In this document: positions 43,854 through 52,708 of the stretch, in pieces | Numbering within the stretch: position 1 is the stretch's first letter | Layout: each line of letters opens with the position of its first letter | NCBI GenBank assembly: GCA_944321455.1 | Contig: CALULI010000004.1 | Location: 1 to 64,000 of the forward strand | DNA: 64,000 nucleotides | DNA from: an uncultured Eggerthellaceae bacterium | GTDB taxonomy: Bacteria > Actinomycetota > Coriobacteriia > Coriobacteriales > Eggerthellaceae | Direction of reading: 5' to 3' | Position numbers and translations under genes: made by a program | The notes under the pieces: model-generated | The model's database searches: none | Seen by the model: the letters and a program-made list of their open reading frames with translations, nothing else | Told to the model about the DNA's origin: nothing

Positions 43854-44753
43854 CTAGAGAACGCCTACTTCGCGCATTACCTGAGCCAAGTGCTCTGATT
43901 GTTCGGGTGTTGCATCAATCAGAGGCAGGCGAACGCCACCAACAGGATAGCCTGTGAGCGCCAAGGCCTCCTTCACCATAATAGGATTAGAGGTAACAAA
44001 GAGTTCATCCATCAGAGGTAACAAGGCATCATGAGCCTTCTTAGCTTCATCAAATTTGCCTTCAGCACAGAGCGTCACAATTTCCTTCATGCGTCCCGGT
44101 GCAACGTTACCAATAGTTGAAACAACACCAACACCGCCGTATTTCATAACGTCATAAGTCAAGGAGTCATCACCAGAATAGACATCAAAGCCTTCTGGAG
44201 CACCAGCTACAATGGCGGAAACCTGATCAAGATTACCCGAAGCTTCCTTGATAGCAACGATGTTTTCTACATCGTGAGCAAGGCGCAGCGTAGTCTCTGC
44301 CGTCATATTGATAACGCAACGACCAGGAATGTTATAGAGAATGCAGGGCAAATCAATAGATTCAGCAATGGTTTTGAAGTGCTGATATAAACCTTCTTGA
44401 GGAGGCTTGTTGTAATACGGAACAACAAGCATGAAGCCATCAACGCCTAATTTTTGGACGTCTTGAGCAAAATCAACCGTGTCAGCCGTGCAGTTATCAC
44501 CAACATTGGCAATAACAGGGATTTCTCCCCCTACTTCATCAACAACCGCTTCAAACAACTTCATTTTCTGAGGATAGAAAACGGTAGGGCTCTCACCCGT
44601 AGTTCCATTGATGATTAAAGCGTCGTTACCGCCTTCAACAAGGCGACGAGCAAGTCCGCGAGCACGATCAAGATCGAGTTCTCTGTCTTTATCAAAAGGC
44701 GTGACCATTGCGGTGATCATGCGGCCAAAACGTGGTTCTGAGGCAGATGACAT
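43854..44753 (-). CDS. dapA: 4-hydroxy-tetrahydrodipicolinate synthase
   Basis: A 299-residue aldolase with INGTTGESPT, VVPYYNKPPQEGLYQHF, the Tyr of ILYNIPGR and the Schiff-base Lys of VAIKEASGN. It condenses pyruvate with aspartate semialdehyde for lysine and peptidoglycan precursors. GGAGG precedes the ATG. It lies 56 nt after dapB, the next enzyme of the path. Confidence 0.95.
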   Translation of the reverse strand: MSSASEPRFGRMITAMVTPFDKDRELDLDRARGLARRLVEGGNDALIINGTTGESPTVFYPQKMKLFEAVVDEVGGEIPVIANVGDNCTADTVDFAQDVQKLGVDGFMLVVPYYNKPPQEGLYQHFKTIAESIDLPCILYNIPGRCVINMTAETTLRLAHDVENIVAIKEASGNLDQVSAIVAGAPEGFDVYSGDDSLTYDVMKYGGVGVVSTIGNVAPGRMKEIVTLCAEGKFDEAKKAHDALLPLMDELFVTSNPIMVKEALALTGYPVGGVRLPLIDATPEQSEHLAQVMREVGVL

Positions 44754-44809
44754 TAAAAACCTCCTCGAAAATTTTTAATAACTGATTTATTATGGCATTA
44801 CCATGGCGT

Positions 44810-45574
44810 TTATGCCATGAAGTTTTCCAAACCCACAATTAAACCTGACTTGTCTTCAACGCTGCGAATTCCCAGTAAAACACCAGGCATATAGGAATTG
44901 CGGTCCCATGAATCATGACGAATAGTCAATGTTTGACCAAAGGAACCAAATACCACTTCCTGGCTTGCAACATAGCCCATAGAGCGAATGGAATGGACAG
45001 GAACACCATCGATCAAAGCACCGCGAGCACCTTCAGCACCATTGATTTCCGTTTCTTTGCCAGGAGCCGTTGATTGAAAATCACGTGCTGCAGCAATAAT
45101 CTCAGCAGTACGTACCGCAGTGCCACTTGGTGCATCTTTTTTGTTGCAGTGGTGGAATTCCAGTACTTCAGCTTCAGGGAAATACGGAGCAGCTGCCTTA
45201 GCAAACTCCATCATCAATACAGCGCCCGTCGTAAAGTTTGGAGCATAGAACAAGCAAGCATCATTCGTTGCAAGAGCGGCTAACTCTTGAAGGGTTTCAT
45301 TGGTCATGCCCGTTGTACCTACCACGCAATTTACGCCTGCAGGAAGCGCCTTTTCAAGCGTTGCCTTAACCACATCGGGCTGCGTGAAATCAACAAGCAC
45401 ATCAAACGACGAATGCTCCAGTGCATCGTCAATTGAAGTAAAGGTAGGAAAATCAGCTTCGCTTTGGTACGGATCAATGCCGCATACAACGTGCATATCA
45501 TCAGCAGCAGTTACTGCCTCAACAACGGTTGCGCCCATACGTCCTGAATATCCAGCAACAGCAACAGAAATCAT
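44810..45574 (-). CDS. dapB: 4-hydroxy-tetrahydrodipicolinate reductase
   Basis: A 254-residue NAD(P)H-dependent reductase. The Rossmann start is VAVAGYSGRMGATVVEAV; the catalytic segment is EFHHCNKKDAPSGTA. It reduces the DapA product. ATG 45574 was chosen for AAAGGA about 6 nt upstream and because the Rossmann strand begins there; an earlier in-frame start at 45613 has no site. Confidence 0.94.
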   Translation of the reverse strand: MISVAVAGYSGRMGATVVEAVTAADDMHVVCGIDPYQSEADFPTFTSIDDALEHSSFDVLVDFTQPDVVKATLEKALPAGVNCVVGTTGMTNETLQELAALATNDACLFYAPNFTTGAVLMMEFAKAAAPYFPEAEVLEFHHCNKKDAPSGTAVRTAEIIAAARDFQSTAPGKETEINGAEGARGALIDGVPVHSIRSMGYVASQEVVFGSFGQTLTIRHDSWDRNSYMPGVLLGIRSVEDKSGLIVGLENFMA

Positions 45575-45668
45575 AGTGATCCTTTCATCGTTATAACTAT
45601 CATAGTAGGTCAATCAAAAGCGTGTAATACGCTAACGTTTCGTGTTAACGCAGTGTTTACGGAGCGTA

Positions 45669-46922
45669 TCAATCAAGAAGCGTGTGCAATTCGTCAACAG
45701 AGCGCGAAGACACAATGGCTATTGTTGGATCCTGGTTGAAGTAGCTTTGCGCTAAGGTCTGAATATCAGCAGGCGTTACGCTGCGATAGCGCTCAATTGC
45801 TTCATCAATAGAAAGTTGCTCAGCTCCCAAGCACTCACGCTTACCAATGCGACTCATGTGCGAAGTCGTAGTTTCAGAGCTTAAAAGAAGCTGACCACTG
45901 ATCAGTTCAACGTTGCGCTGCAGTTCGTCTTGGCTAAGCGGTTCTTCAGCAAATTGAGAAAGCTCTCGTTTGATGATATCAACAACATCGGCGATGTTGC
46001 TTGGACGGGTGCCCGCATAAACGCACCACTGCCCCGCTCCTTGGTAGGTACCTTGGGTAGCATAGATTGTATAGGCTAAGCCGCGTTTTTCGCGCACCTC
46101 TTGAAATAGACGTGAAGACATTGAACCACCAAGGGCGGTTGTCAATATGCCCGAAGCAAATCGACGGGGATCCCCCAGCTCAAGCCAAGGAAAACCATAC
46201 ACAATGTGGGCTTGCTCAATATCGCGTGTTTCAACGAAAAGCCCCGAAAACGACTGCGGCTTGACCAAATCACGTGGCTGATGAGGCTTTTGAGGCATTG
46301 CGTCAAACAAGGTAGTAACCAAATCAACCAAAGCGTCGTGGTCAATGTCTCCAGCAGCAGCTACCGTCAGATTGCCTGTTGAGTAGTGCTTCTGAAGGTA
46401 CGAAACACACGCTTCGTGAGAAAAGGATGCGATGCTTTCTTTAGTACCCAAAATAGGATGGGAAAGCGCATGTCCTTTAATAATGTTTTGGGAAAACAGT
46501 TCGAATACAAAATCATCAGGCGCATCAATACTGCGAACCAATTCCTCTTGTACAACCTCACGTTCAAGGGTGATAGCCTCGTTGTCGAATTCGGAATTGA
46601 TAACCATATCGGCTAAAACTGATAAAGCGTCGCGAAGCTTATCAGAAGCGAAGCGTGAATAGTAGCAGGTGTACTCTTTTGAGGTAAAGGCATTAAGTTC
46701 AGCACCAAGGCGATCAAAATGCATAGAAATATCAAGCGGTGAGCGCGTTGGAGTTCCTTTGAACATCATATGCTCCATGAAGTGAGACATGCCCGCTTCA
46801 TCATGAGCTTCATCACGTGTGCCCACGCTAAACCAGAGCCCCAAAGCAACTGATTTAACCGAAGGCATCTGATCAGTAATAACGGTAATGCCTGATGGAA
46901 GAAGAGTTTGTTGATAGTTCAT
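45669..46922 (-). CDS. M16-family zinc peptidase
   Basis: A 417-residue insulinase-type peptidase. The inverted zinc motif HxxEH is seen in MSHFMEHMMFKGTP, with the third ligand Glu in ITLEREVVQEEL. This is the MlpA/YmxG group, conserved near pnp and dapA in Bacillus. Substrate unknown. It starts 5 nt after the TSCPD gene. Confidence 0.93.
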   Translation of the reverse strand: MNYQQTLLPSGITVITDQMPSVKSVALGLWFSVGTRDEAHDEAGMSHFMEHMMFKGTPTRSPLDISMHFDRLGAELNAFTSKEYTCYYSRFASDKLRDALSVLADMVINSEFDNEAITLEREVVQEELVRSIDAPDDFVFELFSQNIIKGHALSHPILGTKESIASFSHEACVSYLQKHYSTGNLTVAAAGDIDHDALVDLVTTLFDAMPQKPHQPRDLVKPQSFSGLFVETRDIEQAHIVYGFPWLELGDPRRFASGILTTALGGSMSSRLFQEVREKRGLAYTIYATQGTYQGAGQWCVYAGTRPSNIADVVDIIKRELSQFAEEPLSQDELQRNVELISGQLLLSSETTTSHMSRIGKRECLGAEQLSIDEAIERYRSVTPADIQTLAQSYFNQDPTIAIVSSRSVDELHTLLD

Positions 46923-46927
46923 AGGGT

Positions 46928-47179
46928 CTACTCGCTTTGCTCAAGTGCCGCTTTAAGTGCACGAGAAAGCTGATCAGGACAGCTGGTAGAGCGAGGACCG
47001 CACGTAGTCCCTTCAAGTACATCAATAACCTTTTCAGCAGGCATTCCTTCAACCAAACGGGCAATGCCTTTGAGATTGCCGTTGCAGCCACCCTCAAAAG
47101 CAACAGAGGTTACACAGCCATCTTTAAGATCAAACGAAATGCGTCGGGAACATGTCCCTGAAGTGGTGAATGAATACAT
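46928..47179 (-). CDS. TSCPD-domain small protein
   Basis: An 83-residue protein equal to a single TSCPD domain (also seen at the end of some ribonucleotide reductases): TCSRRISFDL, FEGGCNGNLKGIARLVEG and CGPRSTSCPDQLS. Four or more Cys suggest metal binding. Function not known. ATG 47179 follows AAGGGAG; a longer frame begins at 47266 without a ribosome site. Confidence 0.88.
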   Translation of the reverse strand: MYSFTTSGTCSRRISFDLKDGCVTSVAFEGGCNGNLKGIARLVEGMPAEKVIDVLEGTTCGPRSTSCPDQLSRALKAALEQSE

Positions 47180-47275
47180 AAAAGCTCCCTTATAAAAGAC
47201 TTCTTTAGCAAATTCTTGTAAGAAATTATTGTAGAACAGAGGTTTTAAAACTGCGATGGCAGGCATCTAATTACT

Positions 47276-47308
47276 AAAAAAGCTCCTCAGATACATCCGA
47301 GGAGCTTT
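47276..47308 (-). terminator. Terminator of pnp
   Basis: On the minus strand AAAGCTCCTC pairs with GAGGAGCTTT over a GATGTATC-type loop and ends in six T's. It lies about 32 nt after the pnp stop. Confidence 0.88.
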
Positions 47309-47340
47309 GCAACTAGCGCTTTTGCTTTATGGAAGGCATA

Positions 47341-49503
47341 TTAGTTGGTGTGACGACGGCGAGGCTTGCGGTCATGATCCTCATGATTGTGGTTATGATT
47401 GTCGCCGTGGTTATTCTTAACGTCAGGCTTGTTAACGCGATCAAGAGAAATCTTGTCGTGATCTCCTACCTCAATAACCTTTACGCGAACAATGTCACCA
47501 ATGTTCAAAACGTCTTCAACCTTATTCACGCGACCATTAGCCATGCGTGAAATGTGAAGCAAACCGTCTTTGCCAGGCGTCAAGCGAACAAAGGCGCCGA
47601 AGTCTTTAATGGCAACAACTTCGCCATCGTATTCTTCGCCAACCTCAGGAACCTTAACGATGCCCATGATAGCTGCCTTTGCAGCAGCGCCAGATGCCGC
47701 TTCAACAGAAGCGATACGAACCGTACCGTCCTCTTCAATTTCAATAGTGGCACCCGTTTCTTCCTGAAGGCCACGGATGGTTTTTCCACCAGAACCAATG
47801 ACGTCGCGAATCTTGTCCACAGGAATCTGGATAGTTTCGATATGAGGCGCATAAGGAGAAATCTCAGCACGAGGTTCAGCAATAGCCTCAAGCATGTGCT
47901 GCATGATGAAGTGGCGGCCTTCTTTAGCCTGTGCAAGCGCACGAGCAAGAATATCAACAGAAAGACCCTTAGCCTTGTTATCCATCTGAAGTGCCGTAAT
48001 GCCCTTTTCAGTACCGCAAACCTTGAAGTCCATGTCACCCAAGAAGTCTTCAAGACCCTGGATGTCAGAGAGAATAACGATGTCATCGCCTTCCTTGATA
48101 AGGCCCATAGCAATACCTGCAACAGGAGCCTTAATAGGAACACCAGCATCCATCAAAGCAAGCGTAGAGCCGCAGGTAGATGCCATGGAAGATGAACCGT
48201 TGGACTCAAGGATTTCAGAAACAACGCGAATGGCATAAGGGAATTCCTCTTCTGAAGGAAGAACAGGAACCAATGCACGTTCTGCAAGAGCACCATGACC
48301 AATCTCGCGGCGCTTAGGGCTGCCCATGCGGCCAACTTCACCGGTGCAGTAAGGTGGGAAATTGTACTGATGCATATAACGCTTATGATCTACCGGATCA
48401 ATGGTGTCAAGGCGCTGAGCTTCACCAAGCATACCCAAGGTAGCAATGGAGAGTGCCTGAGTCTGACCACGCTGGAACAAGCCAGAGCCGTGTACGCGTG
48501 GCAGATAACCTGCCTTGATATAGAGAGGACGAATTTCAGTGCTGGTACGACCGTCAGCACGTTCGCCCGTTTCAATAACCATGGCACGCATAGCATGCTT
48601 TTCAAGGCTCTTGAGCGCTGCAGCAATATCTGCGCCCCAGGCTTCCTGCTCTTCTTCGGTGAAGTCTTCAGCCTTGATGCGAGCCTTCAGTTCATCAACC
48701 TTTGCCATGCGAGCAAGCTTGTCAGCATCCTTAAGAGCAGCGCTCATTTCGTCAAAGTGAGGATCAACGCGCTCAGCAATGGATGGATCAGGAACATGGA
48801 TAGGCCATTCTTTAGGCTGTGGGTTTACCTTAGCCAAGAATTCGCTTTGCTTTTCGCAAAATGCAGCAATTGCTTCCTGGCCGAAAGCCATAGCCTTGAG
48901 CATATCTTCTTCAGAAATCTCATGAGCGCCTGCTTCAACCATTGAAATGTAATCAGCGGTACCAGCAATGGTCAGCTCAAGATCAGAGTTCTCTTCTTCT
49001 TCGTAGGTTGGGTTAACAATAAATTCGCCCGTTTCAATGTCACGGCCAATGCGAACACAAGCAGCAGGTCCATCAAAAGGAGCACTTGCGCACATCAATG
49101 CAGCACTTGCACCCATAACGCTAATGCAGTCAGGAGCGTTGTCATCATCAACAACAAACGTGGTAGCAACAATGTGCACTTCCTGCTTGAAGCCGTCCGC
49201 AAAACCAGGACGGATTGGACGGTCAATCATACGAGCCGTCAAAATGCCTTTGTCGCTTGGCTTAGCTTCACGCTTGAGATAGCCACCAGGAATGCGACCG
49301 ACTGCATACATTTTTTCAATGAAGTCGACAGTCAGTGGGAAAAAGTCGTAGTCTTTTTCCTCGTCAGAAATAACCGCGGTTACCAAAACCGTGGTATCAC
49401 CCTGGGTTACTTTAACAGCACCGCTTGCCTGCTTAGCAAGTTCGCCCGTAGACAGCGAATACTGTTTGCCGTAGAGCTCGAATGATTCTGTAATTTGTTC
49501 CAT
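47341..49503 (-). CDS. pnp: Polyribonucleotide nucleotidyltransferase
   Basis: A 720-residue PNPase: two RNase PH folds (YGKQYSLSTGELAKQASG... and GQTQALSIATLG...), a KH domain (IPVDKIRDVIGSGGKTIRGLQEETGA) and an S1 domain (VGEEYDGEVVAIKDFGAFVRLTPG). It degrades RNA 3'-5'. A short His/Asn/Asp-rich tail (DNHNHNHEDHD) then a basic end is unusual. AGGAAAGAG precedes the ATG. Confidence 0.97.
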   Translation of the reverse strand: MEQITESFELYGKQYSLSTGELAKQASGAVKVTQGDTTVLVTAVISDEEKDYDFFPLTVDFIEKMYAVGRIPGGYLKREAKPSDKGILTARMIDRPIRPGFADGFKQEVHIVATTFVVDDDNAPDCISVMGASAALMCASAPFDGPAACVRIGRDIETGEFIVNPTYEEEENSDLELTIAGTADYISMVEAGAHEISEEDMLKAMAFGQEAIAAFCEKQSEFLAKVNPQPKEWPIHVPDPSIAERVDPHFDEMSAALKDADKLARMAKVDELKARIKAEDFTEEEQEAWGADIAAALKSLEKHAMRAMVIETGERADGRTSTEIRPLYIKAGYLPRVHGSGLFQRGQTQALSIATLGMLGEAQRLDTIDPVDHKRYMHQYNFPPYCTGEVGRMGSPKRREIGHGALAERALVPVLPSEEEFPYAIRVVSEILESNGSSSMASTCGSTLALMDAGVPIKAPVAGIAMGLIKEGDDIVILSDIQGLEDFLGDMDFKVCGTEKGITALQMDNKAKGLSVDILARALAQAKEGRHFIMQHMLEAIAEPRAEISPYAPHIETIQIPVDKIRDVIGSGGKTIRGLQEETGATIEIEEDGTVRIASVEAASGAAAKAAIMGIVKVPEVGEEYDGEVVAIKDFGAFVRLTPGKDGLLHISRMANGRVNKVEDVLNIGDIVRVKVIEVGDHDKISLDRVNKPDVKNNHGDNHNHNHEDHDRKPRRRHTN

Positions 49504-49610
49504 AAATTCTTTCTTTCTCTTTCCTCTTCGCCCTATTGCGCAGAGCCTCTTCGCGTTTGATTAAACGCACGAGCGACAATGCCCTCCATTGCCGACCGTT
49601 TCCAATAGAC

Positions 49611-49637
49611 AATTGCCCGCGTCAAGCGCGGGCAATT
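49611..49637 (-). terminator. GC-rich hairpin between rpsO and pnp
   Basis: AATTGCCCGCG-TCAAG-CGCGGGCAATT, an 11-bp perfect stem 7 nt after the rpsO stop. Only a weak T-rich stretch follows on the minus strand, so it may be a partial terminator or RNase processing stem as found between rpsO and pnp elsewhere. Confidence 0.7.
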
Positions 49638-49643
49638 TGCTAA

Positions 49644-49931
49644 CTAAAGGTTGTCGCGGATACCAAGTTTCTTGATAAGCTCACGATACTCAAGAACGTC
49701 ACGATCCTTGATGTAAACAAGAAGACGACGACGCTTACCAACGAGCATCAACAAACCACGACGGGTGTGATGATCCTTTGGGTGAGACTTCAAATGCTCA
49801 GTGAGATTCTTGATGCGCTCAGTCAGGATTGCAACCTGAACCTCTGCACTACCAGAATCCTGAGGATTCTTGCCGAATTCAGCAATCAGTTCTGCGGTAC
49901 GTTCTTTGGAAATGCTATCTTTGTTAGCCAT
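49644..49931 (-). CDS. rpsO: 30S ribosomal protein S15
   Basis: A 95-residue S15, slightly longer than the usual 89: [54 protein letters not shown]. It binds 16S rRNA and the platform. GAAAGGTGG precedes the ATG. The rpsO-pnp order is widespread. Confidence 0.97.
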   Translation of the reverse strand: MANKDSISKERTAELIAEFGKNPQDSGSAEVQVAILTERIKNLTEHLKSHPKDHHTRRGLLMLVGKRRRLLVYIKDRDVLEYRELIKKLGIRDNL

Positions 49932-49959
49932 GATCCACCTTTCTTTTTTCTTAGATCGT

Positions 49960-50005
49960 TTATTGCCGAGTAAGTAAATGGTGGTATTTACAAACTAAGC
50001 AATAA
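49960..50005 (-). promoter_or_regulatory. Structured leader of rpsO, candidate S15 autoregulatory site
   Basis: Two stacked stems: TTATTGC/GCAATAA (49960-49966, 49999-50005) and GTAAAT/ATTTAC (49974-49979, 49986-49991) with a six-base loop. It lies about 30 nt before the rpsO start. Another hairpin GCTGC-TTTTT-GCAGC precedes it. S15 represses its own mRNA in several phyla. Confidence 0.5.
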
Positions 50006-50032
50006 GTTCGTGCTGCTTTTTGCAGCCGTCAT

Positions 50033-50061
50033 AGTATAGGGTTTTTTTGGCGCTATAACAA
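50033..50061 (-). promoter_or_regulatory. rpsO promoter
   Basis: On the minus strand TTGTTA (50061-50056) and TATACT (50038-50033) are exactly 17 nt apart, giving a leader of about 95 nt. Confidence 0.7.
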
Positions 50062-50149
50062 GCAGATTTACTTCATCCTTACATTTGCCACAATTCACTC
50101 CTATTTGACCGCAATCGGCAACCATGAGAATAAGCCATGATTGTCACAA

Positions 50150-50926
50150 TCACAGCCCATAGGTAAACAAAAAGTTAAGTGATTTTAAGTTAGAACCAAT
50201 GTGCTGCTTAATCCATGCCTGAATAAAGCGCAGCAAAGAAATTTGAGTTGCACGATCAAGTGTAAAAGACGCTATGGTTTCGAAATCTGAATAGAGAAGC
50301 GCATCTAACCAGGTAATAAGGGATTGAGGATACGTAATGGTTTCGAAGGCAGGTTTGCAGGCATTGCAAACTACTCCCCCATCAATGCAGGAAAAGGCAA
50401 CCGCATGGTTTGCAGCGCCTTCTTCTTGCAAAAATGCTGCACTGCCACAACCAATGCACTCGTGTAGTTCTGGCTTAAACCCTAAAAAACTTACCGCCTT
50501 AATCAAATGAGCAGAACTTATAGTTAAAGTCTGCTCAAGATCACAGGAACACAAGTATGAAAGCGCTTTCATACTCAAAGGGTAAAGCTGAGGGCTTTCA
50601 AGCGCGCCCAATGTTGCCCTTTCAAGTAATTCAACAATAGGAGAAGCTGCTTCGCTGCGTTCAAGCGAAGTTCGAAGGGAAGCATTACTTTCATAGAGAC
50701 GCGCTTCCTTTACAATATCAAGTGATCGTCCCTTAACTAAGAGCAGATCGCAAGAGGAAAACACCTCTAAACGGGAAGCAAAATGCGAAGAGGGCTTTCG
50801 TGCTCCTTTTGCAACCGCACGAATTTGTGAGCCGTCTTCGGCAAGAAGCGTACAAATTACATCAGATTCTCCCAGCTTAGTCCGTTTAAGCACCAAAGCA
50901 CGGACACGATACGTCTGAGATGCCAC
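50150..50926 (-). CDS. recO: DNA repair protein RecO
   Basis: A 258-residue protein. The OB-fold start TYRVRALVLKRTKLGESDVICTLL and ARKPSSHFASRLEVFS are typical, and the zinc site is CIGCG with a second Cys pair CNACKPAF. It loads RecA on SSB-coated DNA. It starts 3 nt past the era stop on the transcript. Confidence 0.93.
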   Translation of the reverse strand: MASQTYRVRALVLKRTKLGESDVICTLLAEDGSQIRAVAKGARKPSSHFASRLEVFSSCDLLLVKGRSLDIVKEARLYESNASLRTSLERSEAASPIVELLERATLGALESPQLYPLSMKALSYLCSCDLEQTLTISSAHLIKAVSFLGFKPELHECIGCGSAAFLQEEGAANHAVAFSCIDGGVVCNACKPAFETITYPQSLITWLDALLYSDFETIASFTLDRATQISLLRFIQAWIKQHIGSNLKSLNFLFTYGL

Positions 50927-50929
50927 GTG

Positions 50930-51859
50930 TTATGCGCCTTCTCCGTAGCCAAAACGACGGATTTGATTTAAATCACGTCGCCAGTTCTTACGAACCTTGA
51001 CCTGCAGATCAAGAAAAACCCTACAGCCCAAAAGAGTCTCAAGGTCATTGCGGGCTTCAGAGCCTATCTTTTTGATAGCAGCGCCCCCTTTGCCAATAAG
51101 CATTCCCTTTTGGCTTGAGCGTTCAACATAAATGTTGGCATAGATGCGCTCAATGTTTTTCCTGCGGTTGTAATCCATTTCTTCAACTACAACACCAACG
51201 GCATGAGGCACTTCATCATAAAAGTTAAGGAGCACTTTTTCGCGAATAAATTCCGCAACCAACACTTCAATGGGCTGATCAGTTTCCATATCACGCGGAA
51301 ACCATAAAGGACCAACAGGCAAACAGCGTGAAACGCTCTCAAGGAATTCGTCAATGTGATAGCCCGTATGAGAGCTTAAAACAACCACATCATCCCATTC
51401 GGCAAACTCACGAGCAGCGCTTATCTGTTGATTGATCTGCTCTTCGTTAGCTAAATCAGCTTTTGAGATAACCAAGATCTTTTTGACCTTGTATTTAGAA
51501 AGCTCATTGATGACCCATTCATCACCCGTGCCAAACGCTTCGTGAGCATCAAGAAGAAACGCCGCCACATCAATGCCTTCAAGGGATTTGAGGGCGGTGG
51601 TGTTGAGTTCTTCGCCTAAAGCATCATGGGGTTTGTGAACACCGGGCGTATCAACAATAACCAGCTGGTAATCATCGGTGGTATACACCGCACGAAAACG
51701 GTGGCGTGTTGTTTGAGCAGTTGAAGTGGTAATGGCAAGTTTTTTACCCATAATGGTATTGAGCAGGCTTGATTTTCCCGCATTAGGACGACCAAGCAAG
51801 GTAAGAAAGCCGCTCTTAAACGACGCATCAGCCGTTGCCGCAGAAGATAATTCTGACAT
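50930..51859 (-). CDS. era: GTPase Era
   Basis: A 309-residue protein. The G domain has GRPNAGKSS (23-31), DTPGVHKP and the SKAD G4 motif; the C-terminal KH domain has GMLIGKGGAAIKKIGSEARNDLE. It assists 30S assembly. It starts right after the dgkA stop. Confidence 0.96.
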   Translation of the reverse strand: MSELSSAATADASFKSGFLTLLGRPNAGKSSLLNTIMGKKLAITTSTAQTTRHRFRAVYTTDDYQLVIVDTPGVHKPHDALGEELNTTALKSLEGIDVAAFLLDAHEAFGTGDEWVINELSKYKVKKILVISKADLANEEQINQQISAAREFAEWDDVVVLSSHTGYHIDEFLESVSRCLPVGPLWFPRDMETDQPIEVLVAEFIREKVLLNFYDEVPHAVGVVVEEMDYNRRKNIERIYANIYVERSSQKGMLIGKGGAAIKKIGSEARNDLETLLGCRVFLDLQVKVRKNWRRDLNQIRRFGYGEGA

Positions 51860-52228
51860 TTACACTCCTATAAGTGCCAACAGTTTAGGAAGAAAAATGA
51901 CTATACCGACGGCTAACGCACCAAGCGAAAACAAAAGAACACCACCGGCTGCACAGTCCTTTGCTTTTCCTGCAAGCTCATGATAACCAGGAGAAGCCAG
52001 ATCAACAATTGCCTCTACCGCCGAATTAAACGCTTCTCCACCCAGCACTAAACCAATGCAAATTATGACGGCAAGCCATTCTAAAGGAGAAATGGAAAGC
52101 GCAAAACCAAGAATGATGACAAGGGCTCCAAAGCAGAGCTCAATTTTGAAATTGCGTTCAGAAGCCGTCGCAAAAATACCTTTAAAGGCACAACCAAAGG
52201 CGCTTTTTAAGCTAAATTTCTCATTCAT
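51860..52228 (-). CDS. dgkA: Diacylglycerol/undecaprenol kinase
   Basis: A 122-residue membrane protein with three hydrophobic helices and the family segment GLVLGGEAFNSAVEAIVDLASP followed by AKDCAAGGVLLFSLGALAVG. The Gram-positive type phosphorylates undecaprenol. ATG 52228 gives MNEKFSLKSAF; it overlaps the ybeY stop by 8 nt, so translation is probably coupled. The ribosome site is weak. Confidence 0.92.
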   Translation of the reverse strand: MNEKFSLKSAFGCAFKGIFATASERNFKIELCFGALVIILGFALSISPLEWLAVIICIGLVLGGEAFNSAVEAIVDLASPGYHELAGKAKDCAAGGVLLFSLGALAVGIVIFLPKLLALIGV

Positions 52229-52685
52229 GATTACGCTCGTTCCAAGCTGCAATAAGTTTATCTTCAAGCGCTTCCATTACTTGTGCATCATCATCTTCAA
52301 TATGGTCATAACCCATCAGGTGAAGCAAACCATGAACCGTCAACAGCGTTAGTTCTTGTTCAAGCGTAGTTCCATATTCACGGGTTTGACGCTCTGCAAC
52401 ATCTACGGCAATGATAATGTCGCCCAGCTCATATTCATGCGCTTCGTCAAAGGCTTCCCCTTCAAACGGAACATTGTCGCATTCAAATGAAAGTACATCA
52501 GTTGGACGGTCAATACCGCGATAGTCACGGTTAAGTTCGTGAATACGATCATCGCTTACAAACGTAATGGTTACATCACTTGATTCAGGGCAGTCCATTT
52601 CCTTCATAACGAAAAGACTCAATGCCTCAAGGGGTATGTCTTTGACGTTGTCTTCTTTATATTCGTAGAGAACCGTGACGTTCAT
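52221..52685 (-). CDS. ybeY: Endoribonuclease YbeY
   Basis: A 154-residue metalloprotein with the zinc motif HGLLHLMGYDH and LNRDYRGIDRPTDVLSFE. It acts in 16S rRNA 3'-end maturation. ATG 52685 has AAAGGA 7 nt upstream; the longer frame to 52805 lies inside phoH and is rejected. Confidence 0.95.
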   Translation of the reverse strand: MNVTVLYEYKEDNVKDIPLEALSLFVMKEMDCPESSDVTITFVSDDRIHELNRDYRGIDRPTDVLSFECDNVPFEGEAFDEAHEYELGDIIIAVDVAERQTREYGTTLEQELTLLTVHGLLHLMGYDHIEDDDAQVMEALEDKLIAAWNERNHE

Positions 52686-52708
52686 GATTGATCCTTTATC
52701 AGCGTACG

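Noticed and set aside
47554-48195. A 213-residue plus-strand frame inside pnp
   Set aside because: Antisense to strongly conserved PNPase codons; no start signal or recognisable domain.
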